64,000 nt of DNA. Source: JAOAGA01 sp964540515. Its GTDB lineage: Bacteria > CALINM01. The stretch is from contig CAZIMS010000005.1 in assembly GCA_964540515.1 (NCBI GenBank), forward strand, positions 62,001-126,000. The letters are read 5' to 3'. The translations under genes were made by a program, and so were the position numbers. The notes under the pieces were generated by a model. It was not told the origin of the DNA. It did no database searches and saw only the letters and a list, made by a program, of their open reading frames with translations. This document shows positions 1 to 9,800 of the stretch, one piece after another (within the stretch, counting starts at the first letter, position 1; each line of letters begins with the position of its first letter).

Positions 1-631
1 ATACTTCTTGATTTCTATAGCAAAGGTTTTTCAGTTAATTACAAAGGTGCCCGAGACTTAGTAACAACTGCCGATATAAGGGTTGAAAATTTTTTTAAAG
101 AGCAGCTAAGTAAATACTTTCCTGATATACCTGTTGTTGGAGAGGAGAGCTTTAGAGGAGAAAGATTTGATTCTGCCTTTATTCTCGACCCAGTAGATGG
201 TACTACAAACTTTGCCCATGGGTATCCTGCCTTTTGTATATCTATTGCCTATNNNNNNNNNNNNNNNNNNNNNNNNNNNNNNNNNNNNNNNNNNNNNNNN
301 NNNNNNNNNNNNNNNNNNNNNNNNNNNNNNNNNNNNNNNNNNNNNNNNNNNNGGCTCCGCAGCCCTTGACTTGTGTTATACAGCCTGTGGAAGGTTTGAT
401 GGTTTTTTTGAGTTAGGTCTAAAACCTTGGGATGTCTCTGCAGGTATTCTCTTTATCAGGGAGGCAGGAGGAAGGGTTACTGATATTTATGGAAATGAAG
501 CCACTCCCTATGATAAACACTTTGTGGCAACTAACTCACTAATTCATGATGATATTTTAAGTCTTATAAAAAAGGCTGATTGTTCTCTTAATGTTTACAA
601 GCAATATTTTACGGAGAGGGTGCTTGGTTAA
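1..631 (+). CDS. Inositol monophosphatase (SuhB) family protein, 5' end missing and interrupted by gap
   Basis: Members hydrolyse inositol-1-phosphate and related sugar phosphates with Mg2+; SuhB also acts in rRNA antitermination. The metal-binding motif DPVDGTTNF is encoded from 187 and the second motif WDVSAG from 428, with the usual GSAALDL segment directly after the gap. The start codon lies left of the window. The reading frame before the gap (frame 1) differs from that after it (frame 2); this is explained by the 100-N placeholder, because family members normally have about 80 residues here, not 33. The gene is therefore probably intact in the genome. It overlaps the start region of radC by a few bases. 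The family call is secure; the exact substrate is not. Confidence 0.9.
253..352. other. Assembly gap of exactly 100 N
   Basis: One hundred consecutive N lie inside the inositol-phosphatase gene. The round number and the frame mismatch across it (84 codons in frame 1 before, frame 2 after) mark a scaffold placeholder of unknown true size. From family length the real gap is likely near 240 bp. Confidence 0.97.
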
Positions 632-1304
632 GATTAAGGATCTTTCAAGAGAAGAAAGACCAAGAGAAAAATTGCTAAGGCAAGGTGCCAGTGCCCTTTC
701 GGTTTATGAGCTCTTGGCTATACTTTTAAGAACAGGGACAAAGGATTGTAACGCCCTTGAGCTAGGGAGGAAACTAATCTCTGAGTTTGGCTCTTTAAAA
801 AATTTATTTTCTGCTGACAAAGAGGAGCTATTAAAGATAAAGGGGCTAAACATAGCTAAAATATCTACTCTTCTGTCGGTAATTGAGATAGCAAAGAGAT
901 ACCAGAGAGAAAGTAATGATAAGAGGGTTATAATACAATCTTCCAATGATGTTTTTAATCTTTATCAAAATGAGTTTTTGACGTGTGGTAATAGAGAACT
1001 ATTTCTTGTTTTGTATCTCAACTCAAAAAACGAGGTCTTGAGAGAAGAAAGATTAGGTAGCAGCCTTGCCAGTGCCTGTCTAATTCACCCCCAGGAGTTT
1101 GTAAGGGGTATTATAAAATACGGTGCCAGCAGGATAATTGTTGTCCACAATCATCCCTCTAATGATCCCACCCCTAGTCAAGAAGATATAAAGTTCACCA
1201 AGGAGTTAATGGGTGGATTGAAGTATTTTGGCTTTGAGCTTTTAGATCATATTATTTTTACTTCAGATACATACCTTAGTATGAGAGACAAAAAGATAAT
1301 TTAA
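624..1304 (+). CDS. radC: RadC family JAB-domain protein
   Basis: RadC-like proteins have an N-terminal helix-hairpin-helix region and a C-terminal JAB/MPN metalloprotease-like domain. Their cellular role is unclear; the old DNA-repair assignment is disputed. The HhH-like segment (LLKIKGLNIAKISTLL) lies in the first third. The JAMM zinc motif HNHPSNDPTPSQED lies near residue 175, with Asn where most members have Gly (HNHPSG). I chose the TTG at 624 because GGAGAGGG sits at 613-620 and the protein then begins VKIKDLSREERPREKLL, the normal RadC start. An in-frame ATG at 591 would add 11 residues and overlap the upstream gene more. The gene probably forms an operon with the upstream phosphatase gene. 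Confidence 0.9.
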   Translation: MVKIKDLSREERPREKLLRQGASALSVYELLAILLRTGTKDCNALELGRKLISEFGSLKNLFSADKEELLKIKGLNIAKISTLLSVIEIAKRYQRESNDKRVIIQSSNDVFNLYQNEFLTCGNRELFLVLYLNSKNEVLREERLGSSLASACLIHPQEFVRGIIKYGASRIIVVHNHPSNDPTPSQEDIKFTKELMGGLKYFGFELLDHIIFTSDTYLSMRDKKII

Positions 1305-1341
1305 TTACCTAAAATGGAAGGAAAGGTTGGAATATATCCAC

Positions 1342-1371
1342 TTGCCTAAATATTTTGCCTTTATCTATAAT
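1342..1371 (+). promoter_or_regulatory. Sigma70-type promoter for mtnP
   Basis: TTGCCT at 1342-1347 is followed by an 18-base spacer and a perfect TATAAT at 1366-1371. The start codon at 1400 is preceded by a strong TAGGAGGT ribosome site. This is by-eye pattern matching only. Confidence 0.55.
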
Positions 1372-1399
1372 AGATTTAAACTTAAGTTAGGAGGTTGCT

Positions 1400-2248
1400 A
1401 TGGAAGAATATATAGGGATTATTGGTGGAAGCGGTTTATATAATATAGGTCTTGAGAATAAAAAGGAGATTGAGGTAGATACGCCCTTTGGCAAGCCTTC
1501 CGATAAGATATTGGTTGGAGAGCTTGAAGGAGTGAAATTTGCTTTTCTTCCAAGACACGGTAAGGGTCACAGGATAATGCCATCGGAGATAAATTATAGA
1601 GCAAATATCTACGCACTAAAAAAGATAGGTGTTAAAAGGGTCATATCAGTCAGTGCTGTTGGGAGTATGAAGGAAGAGCTTCCTCCAGGTTATCTTATTT
1701 TACCAGACCAGTTTATCGACTTTACTAAAAAAAGAGAAAGTACCTTTTTTGGTAGTGGTGTTGTTGCCCATGTCTCTATGGCAGAGCCAACTTGTAAGGC
1801 TTTAAGGGAGATCGTTTTTAATATAGCTAACTCAATAGGATATCCCATTAAGAATGGTGGGACTTACATTTGCATAGAAGGTCCTCAGTTTTCCTCAAAG
1901 GCAGAGTCTTTTTTGTGGAGGTCCTTTGGGGTAGATGTAATAGGGATGACAAATATGCCAGAGGCAAAGCTTGCTAAAGAGGCGCAGCTTTGCTATGTTA
2001 CCTTAGCCCTCTCAACAGATTATGACTGTTGGCATGAGGTAGAAACGGCCGTTACTGTTGATATGATAATAAAGACACTTATGGAAAATGTAGAGAAAGC
2101 AAAAAATATACTGAAAAAGATACCAGAAGGAATTCAGGAAATAGCATCTTGTGAATGTGGAGATTCTCTAAAATATGCGATTATAACAGAGAGAGATCTT
2201 ATTCCAGAGGAAACAAAAAAGAGACTCTCTGAAATAATAAAGCTTTAA
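1400..2248 (+). CDS. mtnP: S-methyl-5'-thioadenosine phosphorylase
   Basis: The enzyme cleaves 5'-methylthioadenosine (from polyamine synthesis and related reactions) with phosphate to adenine and 5-methylthioribose-1-phosphate, the first step of methionine salvage, in the cytoplasm. The 282-residue length is typical. Visible signatures are GGSGLY near the N-terminus, PRHGKGH in the phosphate-binding loop, NYRAN, CIEGPQFSS, GMTNMPEAKLA and STDYDCW; the last two separate the MTAP branch from other purine nucleoside phosphorylases. It has its own promoter and a strong ribosome-binding site. It ends three bases before the convergent dsbC-like gene, and no terminator is visible between them. Confidence 0.95.
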   Translation: MEEYIGIIGGSGLYNIGLENKKEIEVDTPFGKPSDKILVGELEGVKFAFLPRHGKGHRIMPSEINYRANIYALKKIGVKRVISVSAVGSMKEELPPGYLILPDQFIDFTKKRESTFFGSGVVAHVSMAEPTCKALREIVFNIANSIGYPIKNGGTYICIEGPQFSSKAESFLWRSFGVDVIGMTNMPEAKLAKEAQLCYVTLALSTDYDCWHEVETAVTVDMIIKTLMENVEKAKNILKKIPEGIQEIASCECGDSLKYAIITERDLIPEETKKRLSEIIKL

Positions 2249-2251
2249 TTT

Positions 2252-2953
2252 TTATTTTAGATTGCTCTCTATTAGTTGTATATCTGCACCATCAATCCTC
2301 TCTCCATTTACCCAAAGAGCAGGTGTGCCTCTAACCCTGAGTTTTTTCGTAATTTCTTCGTGTTTTAAGAGATTAACTTTCTGCCTATCAATTACTTCAT
2401 TTGGTATTTTGTTAACATCAACCTTGCCTTCCATCACTTCTCTATATGCCTTTGAAGGCTCTTTACTGTCAAAGATGTAGGCTATCTTTTTTTCCGCATA
2501 GGGATGTATTTGTTTTAAAGGATATAAAATCACTCTCAGCTCAACATCTTTATTTTTTAAGTAATTATCTACTTTTTTACAGAAGGGACAGTCAGGGTCA
2601 GTAACAAGCAGAACTTTATTCTTACCGTTACTAATTAATATAGCTTCTTTCATAGCTTCATTAATAAATTTCTCAAACTTTTCATCAAAAGATTTTTGGG
2701 TTAAGTTAACCCCATCTCTTATCATAGAGCCAGCAAAGATAGTTTTTGTGGGTAAATGATAATATAGTATGCCCTCGTCAGTATCTACCTCGTAAAAATC
2801 TTTTATATCAAGTTCTTTTATGCTTTCAACCTCTACCTCTAAGATCTCTTTTAAGCTATCTTTAATATTTTTTGCTTTCTCTTCATTAACACTCTCTGCG
2901 AAAGCGGAGGTGGCAAATATAACTAAGATAATTGTGAATAATACTTTTTTCAT
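2252..2953 (-). CDS. dsbC: DsbC-like periplasmic thiol:disulfide isomerase
   Basis: DsbC-type proteins reshuffle wrong disulfide bonds in the periplasm. Residues 1-19 are a clear Sec signal peptide ending in AFA. An N-terminal cystatin-like dimerisation region follows (about 25-95), then a thioredoxin fold with the CPFC active site at residues 122-125 (DPDCPFCKK) and the cis-proline loop RGTP at 208-211. The length of 233 residues matches DsbC/DsbG. An AAGGAG site precedes the ATG. The gene is convergent with mtnP. DsbG is the main alternative, since the two cannot be separated by eye. Confidence 0.88.
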   Translation of the reverse strand: MKKVLFTIILVIFATSAFAESVNEEKAKNIKDSLKEILEVEVESIKELDIKDFYEVDTDEGILYYHLPTKTIFAGSMIRDGVNLTQKSFDEKFEKFINEAMKEAILISNGKNKVLLVTDPDCPFCKKVDNYLKNKDVELRVILYPLKQIHPYAEKKIAYIFDSKEPSKAYREVMEGKVDVNKIPNEVIDRQKVNLLKHEEITKKLRVRGTPALWVNGERIDGADIQLIESNLK

Positions 2954-3078
2954 TTAACTACTCCTTTCATTGAGATTAAATATATGATAACATAAAAACT
3001 ATTAAAAAATAGGTCTTTAATTTTACTTTTATCACTTTTTTAAATCTGCTAGTAAGTTTTAATTTTTAGGGGGAAGAA

Positions 3079-3810
3079 ATGGATTTTATCAATCTTAATG
3101 ACCTTATAGCGCTTGTTACGCTTACAATGCTTGAGATCGTCCTTGGTATAGATAATATCATCTTTATCTCCATACTTGTGGGCAAACTCCCTCAGGAAAA
3201 ACAGAAGAAAGGGAGAATGATAGGGCTTTCTTTGGCTCTTATTACAAGGGTAATTTTATTATTTTCTATTACCCTATTGATGAAATTTACCAAGCCTCTA
3301 TTTGTTTTTGTAGGCAGAGAGATATCGGGGAGAGACTTAATATTAATATTGGGAGGGCTTTTTCTTCTTGCCAAAAGCACCCTTGAGATTCATAACAAAC
3401 TTGAAGGCTCTGAGGAAGAACGAAAAAGTAGTCTTTTTAACTCTTTCGGATTAATTGTCTTTCAAATTGCCCTTATTGATATAGTCTTTTCCTTAGATTC
3501 TGTAATTACCGCTATTGGTATGGCAAACAAGCTTTGGATAATGATTTTGGCTGTATTAATAGCTATATTCTTTATGATGGCCTTTAGTGGTTTAGTAAGT
3601 GATTTTGTAGATAAACATCCTACCGTTAAGATTTTAGCATTGAGTTTCCTACTGCTTGTGGGGGTTGCCTTAATAGGGGATGGTCTTAAGTTTCATATAC
3701 CTCGGGGATACATTTACTTTGCCATGGGTTTTTCAGTCTTTGTAGAGATGATAAATTTAAGAGTTAGAAAGGATACCCAGCCCGTGCACCTAAAGAAACC
3801 CCATTTATAG
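3079..3810 (+). CDS. TerC family integral membrane protein
   Basis: TerC/Alx/YkoY proteins are multi-pass inner-membrane proteins linked to Mn2+ export and tellurite resistance. The 243-residue protein is hydrophobic throughout, with about seven membrane segments. It has the family motif EIVLGIDNIIFIS near residue 20 and a second internal acidic pattern, IDIVFSLDSVITAIG, near residue 136, as expected from the duplicated TerC fold. A strong AGGGGGA ribosome site precedes the ATG. It is a single gene with the dsbC-like gene diverging upstream. The family is clear; the transported ion is inferred from relatives only. Confidence 0.9.
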   Translation: MDFINLNDLIALVTLTMLEIVLGIDNIIFISILVGKLPQEKQKKGRMIGLSLALITRVILLFSITLLMKFTKPLFVFVGREISGRDLILILGGLFLLAKSTLEIHNKLEGSEEERKSSLFNSFGLIVFQIALIDIVFSLDSVITAIGMANKLWIMILAVLIAIFFMMAFSGLVSDFVDKHPTVKILALSFLLLVGVALIGDGLKFHIPRGYIYFAMGFSVFVEMINLRVRKDTQPVHLKKPHL

Positions 3811-3830
3811 TTTAGAATCATTTAAAAACA

Positions 3831-3860
3831 TTGACAGTGGCATAAAATATGCTTTAAACT
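3831..3860 (+). promoter_or_regulatory. Promoter placed for a leaderless giant-gene mRNA
   Basis: A perfect TTGACA at 3831-3836 is followed by 18 bases and TAAACT at 3855-3860. Transcription would begin near 3867, two bases before the ATG at 3869. No Shine-Dalgarno-like sequence precedes this ATG, which fits leaderless translation. The -10 box is weak. Confidence 0.5.
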
Positions 3861-3868
3861 TAAATTAG

Positions 3869-6800
3869 ATGAGCAAAAATGCGAATAATAAAGTTGTATT
3901 ATCTATCTTTTTTTCGCTTCTCTGTCTCTTTATCTTAATAAGATGTGGCTCTGAAAAGGGTAGTTTTTTATCAGGTAGTCTTTCCGATGGGAAGATCTCT
4001 AAAGCAGGTAGACTCGGCTCAGAAGATATAAATTTTTCAATAGTATCTTCTACTTCTAATAATCAAACAAGACCTAAATTAGCTTTCAATAATATCAGTA
4101 GTAATTATTTTCTTGTCTGGGAAGACAGAAGAAATGGTAATGCTGATATATATGGCGAGGTAGTCTATTCAAAGTATTTTCCTGGTACCTCAACTACTTA
4201 TAATTTTTCCAGACCTATAAGAGAAGTGATTGCCTATGATCAATATGAGAGTAAGATTTCAACATCAAGTTATACTATTTTAGGCATAGGTTCTAACTCA
4301 GTAACTATTTCTGGTCTTCCGACCAATACTTACTTAGTCTTTATCTCAAAAGATTTTGCCATAGCCACTGGCTCGGCAGAGCAGAAAAATCCTACAATTT
4401 CCTTTGGTTGTGATGGAAGCACCTGTAGATTTATGGTTCTATGGGAAGATTATACAAATGGTATAGATAAGCCTTTTATAAATGGGAGGCTTTTTGATGG
4501 TCTCTTCAATAGCACCCCCTTTACACCAACAGGTAGCACCTTCCCCTATTATTCCTATACACAAAGTAGTTATAATCTTAACAACACATCTGTAGGCTCT
4601 TTGGCTCAGATAGAACCTGATGTTACTTTTGATGAATTTAATAAGAATTTTATAGTTACTTGGGTTGATAGAAACAGTCTTGAAAGAAGATATAAGTTCT
4701 CACCTCGGAAATCTTTAATCTCTGATTTAGCCAATACAGGTGCAACAACAAGCTTTTCCCTATACAGTTCCTTTTCACCACTTACAGATCAGAGGGTAGC
4801 TGTTTATAGAAAATTTGATGTAACAGGCATAGCAGTTGATAAAGTTGAGCTTAATTCTGATGTGGTTCATAATGATAAGTTCTTATCGTCAGATGTATAT
4901 ATCGATAATGCAAACAACATCATTATACTCGGACAGAGAGCTAGTATTTTTAGAAATGAAAAAACTCCCAAAGTATCTGTTAATGATAATGGAGAGATTT
5001 TAAGTGCCTATGTAGCCCAAAAAGTAAACTTTAAGGTTAAATTAAGTTATACCTCCGATGGAGCCAGTGCTATTGTTTCTGGACCCAATTTTACATCTCT
5101 AAGCTCTCTCTCTTATGGTCAATCAAACCAGCTATTTATTAGATATTTAAATCCTCTTTATACTCCAAAAGATTATGAGAGGAAGTTATATCAAAACCCC
5201 TATTTAATTGATGCAGCTTTAGATGCAAATGTTTTAGATTATGGACTTGTTAGATTGTCGGGGGATAGGATATTAGTTCTCTATACGGTAGGTGATAAAC
5301 TTAGAAAGGTTATTGTTGATCTATCAACAGGGTTATATACTACACCAGAAGATTTGGTATCAGATACCACAAAGGTTATCAATTCTCTGTCAGTATCAAA
5401 GGCAGCGGGAGGACATTACTTAGTTGCCTATGAAGAGTTTGACTCTACAACAAATATATCTCAGATAAAAGGGCTATTTCTTAAATCAAATGGTGATAAA
5501 GATGGCAGTCCTTTTACCCTAACAAATAACAGTACTTCAAATAAGCGCTACCCCTCTGTGGCAAGAGGAGATGCCTTTACTAACAGATTTTTAACAGTCT
5601 ATGAAGATAGCAGGAATGGTTCCTTCTTCTCAAGTAATATGGATATTTATGGAAATTTCTATAGCAGGCAGATAGTCTTAAAACCTCAGATATATCTGCC
5701 TATTACAAGCCTTGATTTTGGAACAGTCTACTCAAACACTACAACTATAAAACAATACAGTATACAGAACACTGGAGATGCGGACTTAGTCATTTCTAGC
5801 ATAGTCTCAACATCCCTTCCAACCTTTGATCCTGTCGAAACATCTACAACAATCTCTCCCTCGAGTTCAAAAAACTTGAATGTAAGGTTTATACCAAGCT
5901 CTGCAGGTAGCTTTAATGCCTTTTTAAATATAAGCTCAAACTCCTTTCAAAGCCCTAAAAAAACGATAAAGTTATCGGGAAAAAGTGTTTTTCCAACAAT
6001 GATAGAGGAAGTAAGTCCTCTTATTAGCTTTGCAATTGAAAATCAACCTTTACCAGAGACAAATAGGTATGCTGCGAAATTTAACTATGGTATACCACCT
6101 TACAGCTGGCAGATTAGTGGTGCACCTTTTCTCTCTTTTACAAAGATATCATCGGTAAGTAGCACAAACAGGGACAGAATATTAATAAGAGGAACACCTG
6201 TAGGTATAAACCCTCCTAATGTAGGACAATCCATACCTATCAATATTACGATTTCAGATAAAAATAGCAGATCATTCACTTATGATAAAGAGCTTAGGGT
6301 TTATCCAGCGCTTTCTATAAATGACAGTAGCCTTCCTTTAGGTATACAGGGAAACAATTATAATCATACCTTAAATGTTTCAGGCGGTCGGGGAAGCGGG
6401 AATTATGCTTTTAGCAATATCTCTTCATCTACCTTTCCTGGCAAGTTATCAACATTAGGCTTAAGTTTAAATTCTTCTACAGGCACTATCACAGGAATAC
6501 CTAAATTATCAGGTGATTTTACTTTTACTATTAGTCTCTGTGATAAAGACGTAAGTAGCTATTGCACATCTAAAAATTTATCATTATCTGTTAGTAAGAC
6601 CCTAAATATAACTACAAATTTAACTCAGATATATGCTGGGAAATCAATAAACTTTGTTGCCACTGGTGGCTCAGCACCTTATAAATGGAGCTCCTCTAAT
6701 TTAAACACATCAGTTTTTAAGCTTTATAGTTCAGGACTTTTTAAGGCCTACTCATCGGCAAGCAAAGGTTTTTACAACTTTAGGGTAAGAGCCACTGACT

Positions 6801-9800
6801 CCATAGGAGCTTATGATGAGAAAGACTTTAATGTAGAGGTTAAAAAAATAGGTATAAATTCAGTTTCAAATAATCTGCTTAACGCTATGGTGGGTAAGCA
6901 GTATACCCTTGCTTTAACAGCTAATGATACTATTGGTGCCTATACCTGGGGTCTAAAAAGTGGTACTTTACCACCAGGACTTATAATTGAAACAAACACA
7001 GGGATTATAGCTGGCACACCATCAGTAAGTAATATCTCTGGTTTTTCTTTCGTAGTAGAAGTTACTGATTCTGACAATAACAAAGCAGAAATACCTTTGA
7101 CCATTAAAGTTTATCCTGAGCTAAAGATTAATTCATCACATTTGAAGACAGAGTGGACGGAAGGACTTTCCTATAATGAGTTTGTTTCTATAGATGTGGG
7201 TAGTAGGGTAATGGGCAATAGCTATATTTTTAATCTTTCAGGCCCTGCCATTGGTTTAAATATATATAAGTTTGGCAACTACAGCGGCAACTTAAAAGCT
7301 ACTTCCTTACCAGTAGGTGAGTACGCCTATACAGTAACTACATTTGATAACTTAGGTTTCCAAGCCGCTAAGGCATTTAACTTAAAAATTAATCCCTCTC
7401 CTCAGATTACAAGTTCTGGCAATATTATTCTCTTCCAAAATTACTCTTCAAACAACCATTTTACCTTTTCGGCTGCTGGAGGAACTGGTGCTTTAAGTTT
7501 TTCTATGACTCCAATAAATTATAATGGTATCAAGATTGATTCTTCTGGTAGATTATATGGAAAAAGCAGCACTTTAGATACAAGTGGTACTTCAGTTACT
7601 ATAACAGTTACTGATAGTTTAGGCGCATCAGCTCAGAAGAACTTTACTTTCTATACCTATGACTCTCTAAACATAACAACTGACCCTGCTATTTTCCCTA
7701 CAAAAGCTATGAAGGGCAAAAGTTACTCTGTAAAGTTTATAGCCTCTGGTGGACCGCCCACTTCTGAGAACTATGTTTATTCTATGACAAATATCCCAGG
7801 AGGATTAACTTTTAGTACCTTTTTAGGTCAAGGAATCTTACAAGGGTCGCCTTTTCAAGAAGGTGATAACACCTTTACAATTAATGTATCAAAGGGAAGT
7901 GCATCAAGAAGTCAAAGTTATACCTTTACAGTCTATCCAGAGATTAAAATTAATGATCTAAACTTACCAATTGCTGTGAAAGGCAAGAACTACAGTCACA
8001 CATTAGATATTATAGGTGGCAGTAATGTCTTTAATAATTACAGTGCTCAATACACATTCATTGGCAGTAGCCCTGGTGGAATAACTTTTAATAATTTAAC
8101 AATATCTGGTACCCCCTTAAACACGGGAAGCTATAGTCTTAAAGTAAGGGTCTATGACAAGACAGTTGGCTCACAATATTATGATGAAAAGACTTTTAGT
8201 ATAAATATTTATAATCAGCCTACCTTCAGCAATCTAAGTAGCTTTGGTACTGTCTATGAAGGGCAAAACATATCATTTCAAGCAGAAGCAATAAATGGTG
8301 TCTCCCCATATGTTTATACTAAGATAGGAGGGATTTTGCCAGCTGGACTCTCTTTCTCTAATATTGGTCTAATCTCTGGAAAGTTGGGCATTAATACTTT
8401 TGGTAATTATAGTGTAATAGTAGTTGCAAAAGATAGCCTAAATATTGAAAGTGAGCCTAAGAAGTATAGGTTTTATGTTGATAAGATTAATATATCAGGT
8501 ACAGTTACAAATAATACAATGGTAGGCAAACCTTACCTTGCTATTTTAACAGTAAATGGAGGCACAGCCCCCTATAATACCGTTATATTGGGAAATCCAA
8601 TAGCTCCCCCAGGCTTAAGTGCTACAACTACAGGTAATAATATTATTCTTACTGGTACACCAACCACAGAAGGAAGCTATGGGTTTAAGGTAAAGGTAAC
8701 TGATTTTAGAGGTGCTGAGACTGAAAATAGTTATTCAATAACTGTCCATCCCGAACTTAAGATTACAAATACTTCTCTACCTCCTGCAGTAGTGGGAACT
8801 TCATATAATACTCCCATATTAGCTGAGGGTGGCAGCGGTGTATTCTCAAAATACTCAACAATTTCTGGAAATCTTCCCGCAGGTCTGTCTTTGAATAAAA
8901 CAACAGGTTCTATATCTGGTACTGCAACAGTAAAGGGTACTTACAGCTTTACCATAAGAGTCTTTGATAGTAACAATTTGACCGCAGATAAATTGTTGTC
9001 TATTAATGTTTATGAAAAAATTCTTATTCAGGCATCTTCTTTACCATCTAATTGGTATCAAAACGATACAATAAATTACAACTTGACTTATACAGGTGGA
9101 AGTGGTAGTGTTCAATGGACATTAACGTCAGGGGCATTGCCAGAAGGGCTTACTCTAAACTCCGCAGGTTTGATCTCTGGCAAGATTGATACGTCAGGAA
9201 CCTTCACTTTTACAATCAGAATAACAGACTTAGTTAATGGTGATTATGATGAGAAGACATATACTACTATTTTAAAGACAATACCAATATCAGAAAGTAA
9301 ACCAGGTCCTTACTCAGCAATTATAGGAAAGAGTTTTTCTCTAAACATCTTAACTACAGATACAAATAGCCCACACATTTTTGAGATCTCGAACGGTAAT
9401 GTACCAGGATTAAACATAATAACCTTTGAAGGCAAAGGGCTGATAAGCGGGGTACCACTTCAGAAGGGGGATTACACACTAAGAGTACGAGTAACAGACA
9501 GAGATGGGCACTATAGTGAGAAGGACTATCACTTTACCATCTATGAGGAGCTAAAGATAAACAACAGCAACCTAAAGAATGGTATACAGGGGACAACATA
9601 CAATGATCAGATAAACATAACAGGCGGTGTAGTAACAGGCTTTAGCAACTATTCGAGCAGTGCGATAGGCTTACCTGAAGGACTAATGATAAACAAGAGC
9701 GGTGGGATAAATGGGATACCGAGAGTAGGAGGCAGCTACAACGTAAAGATAAAAGTAGTAGACGGCAAGGGATTTGAAGTGGAGCGGGATCTACTCATTA

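Noticed and set aside
1..631. Phosphatase gene as a true pseudogene
   Set aside because: The only frame change coincides with the 100-N gap, and all catalytic motifs on both sides are intact.
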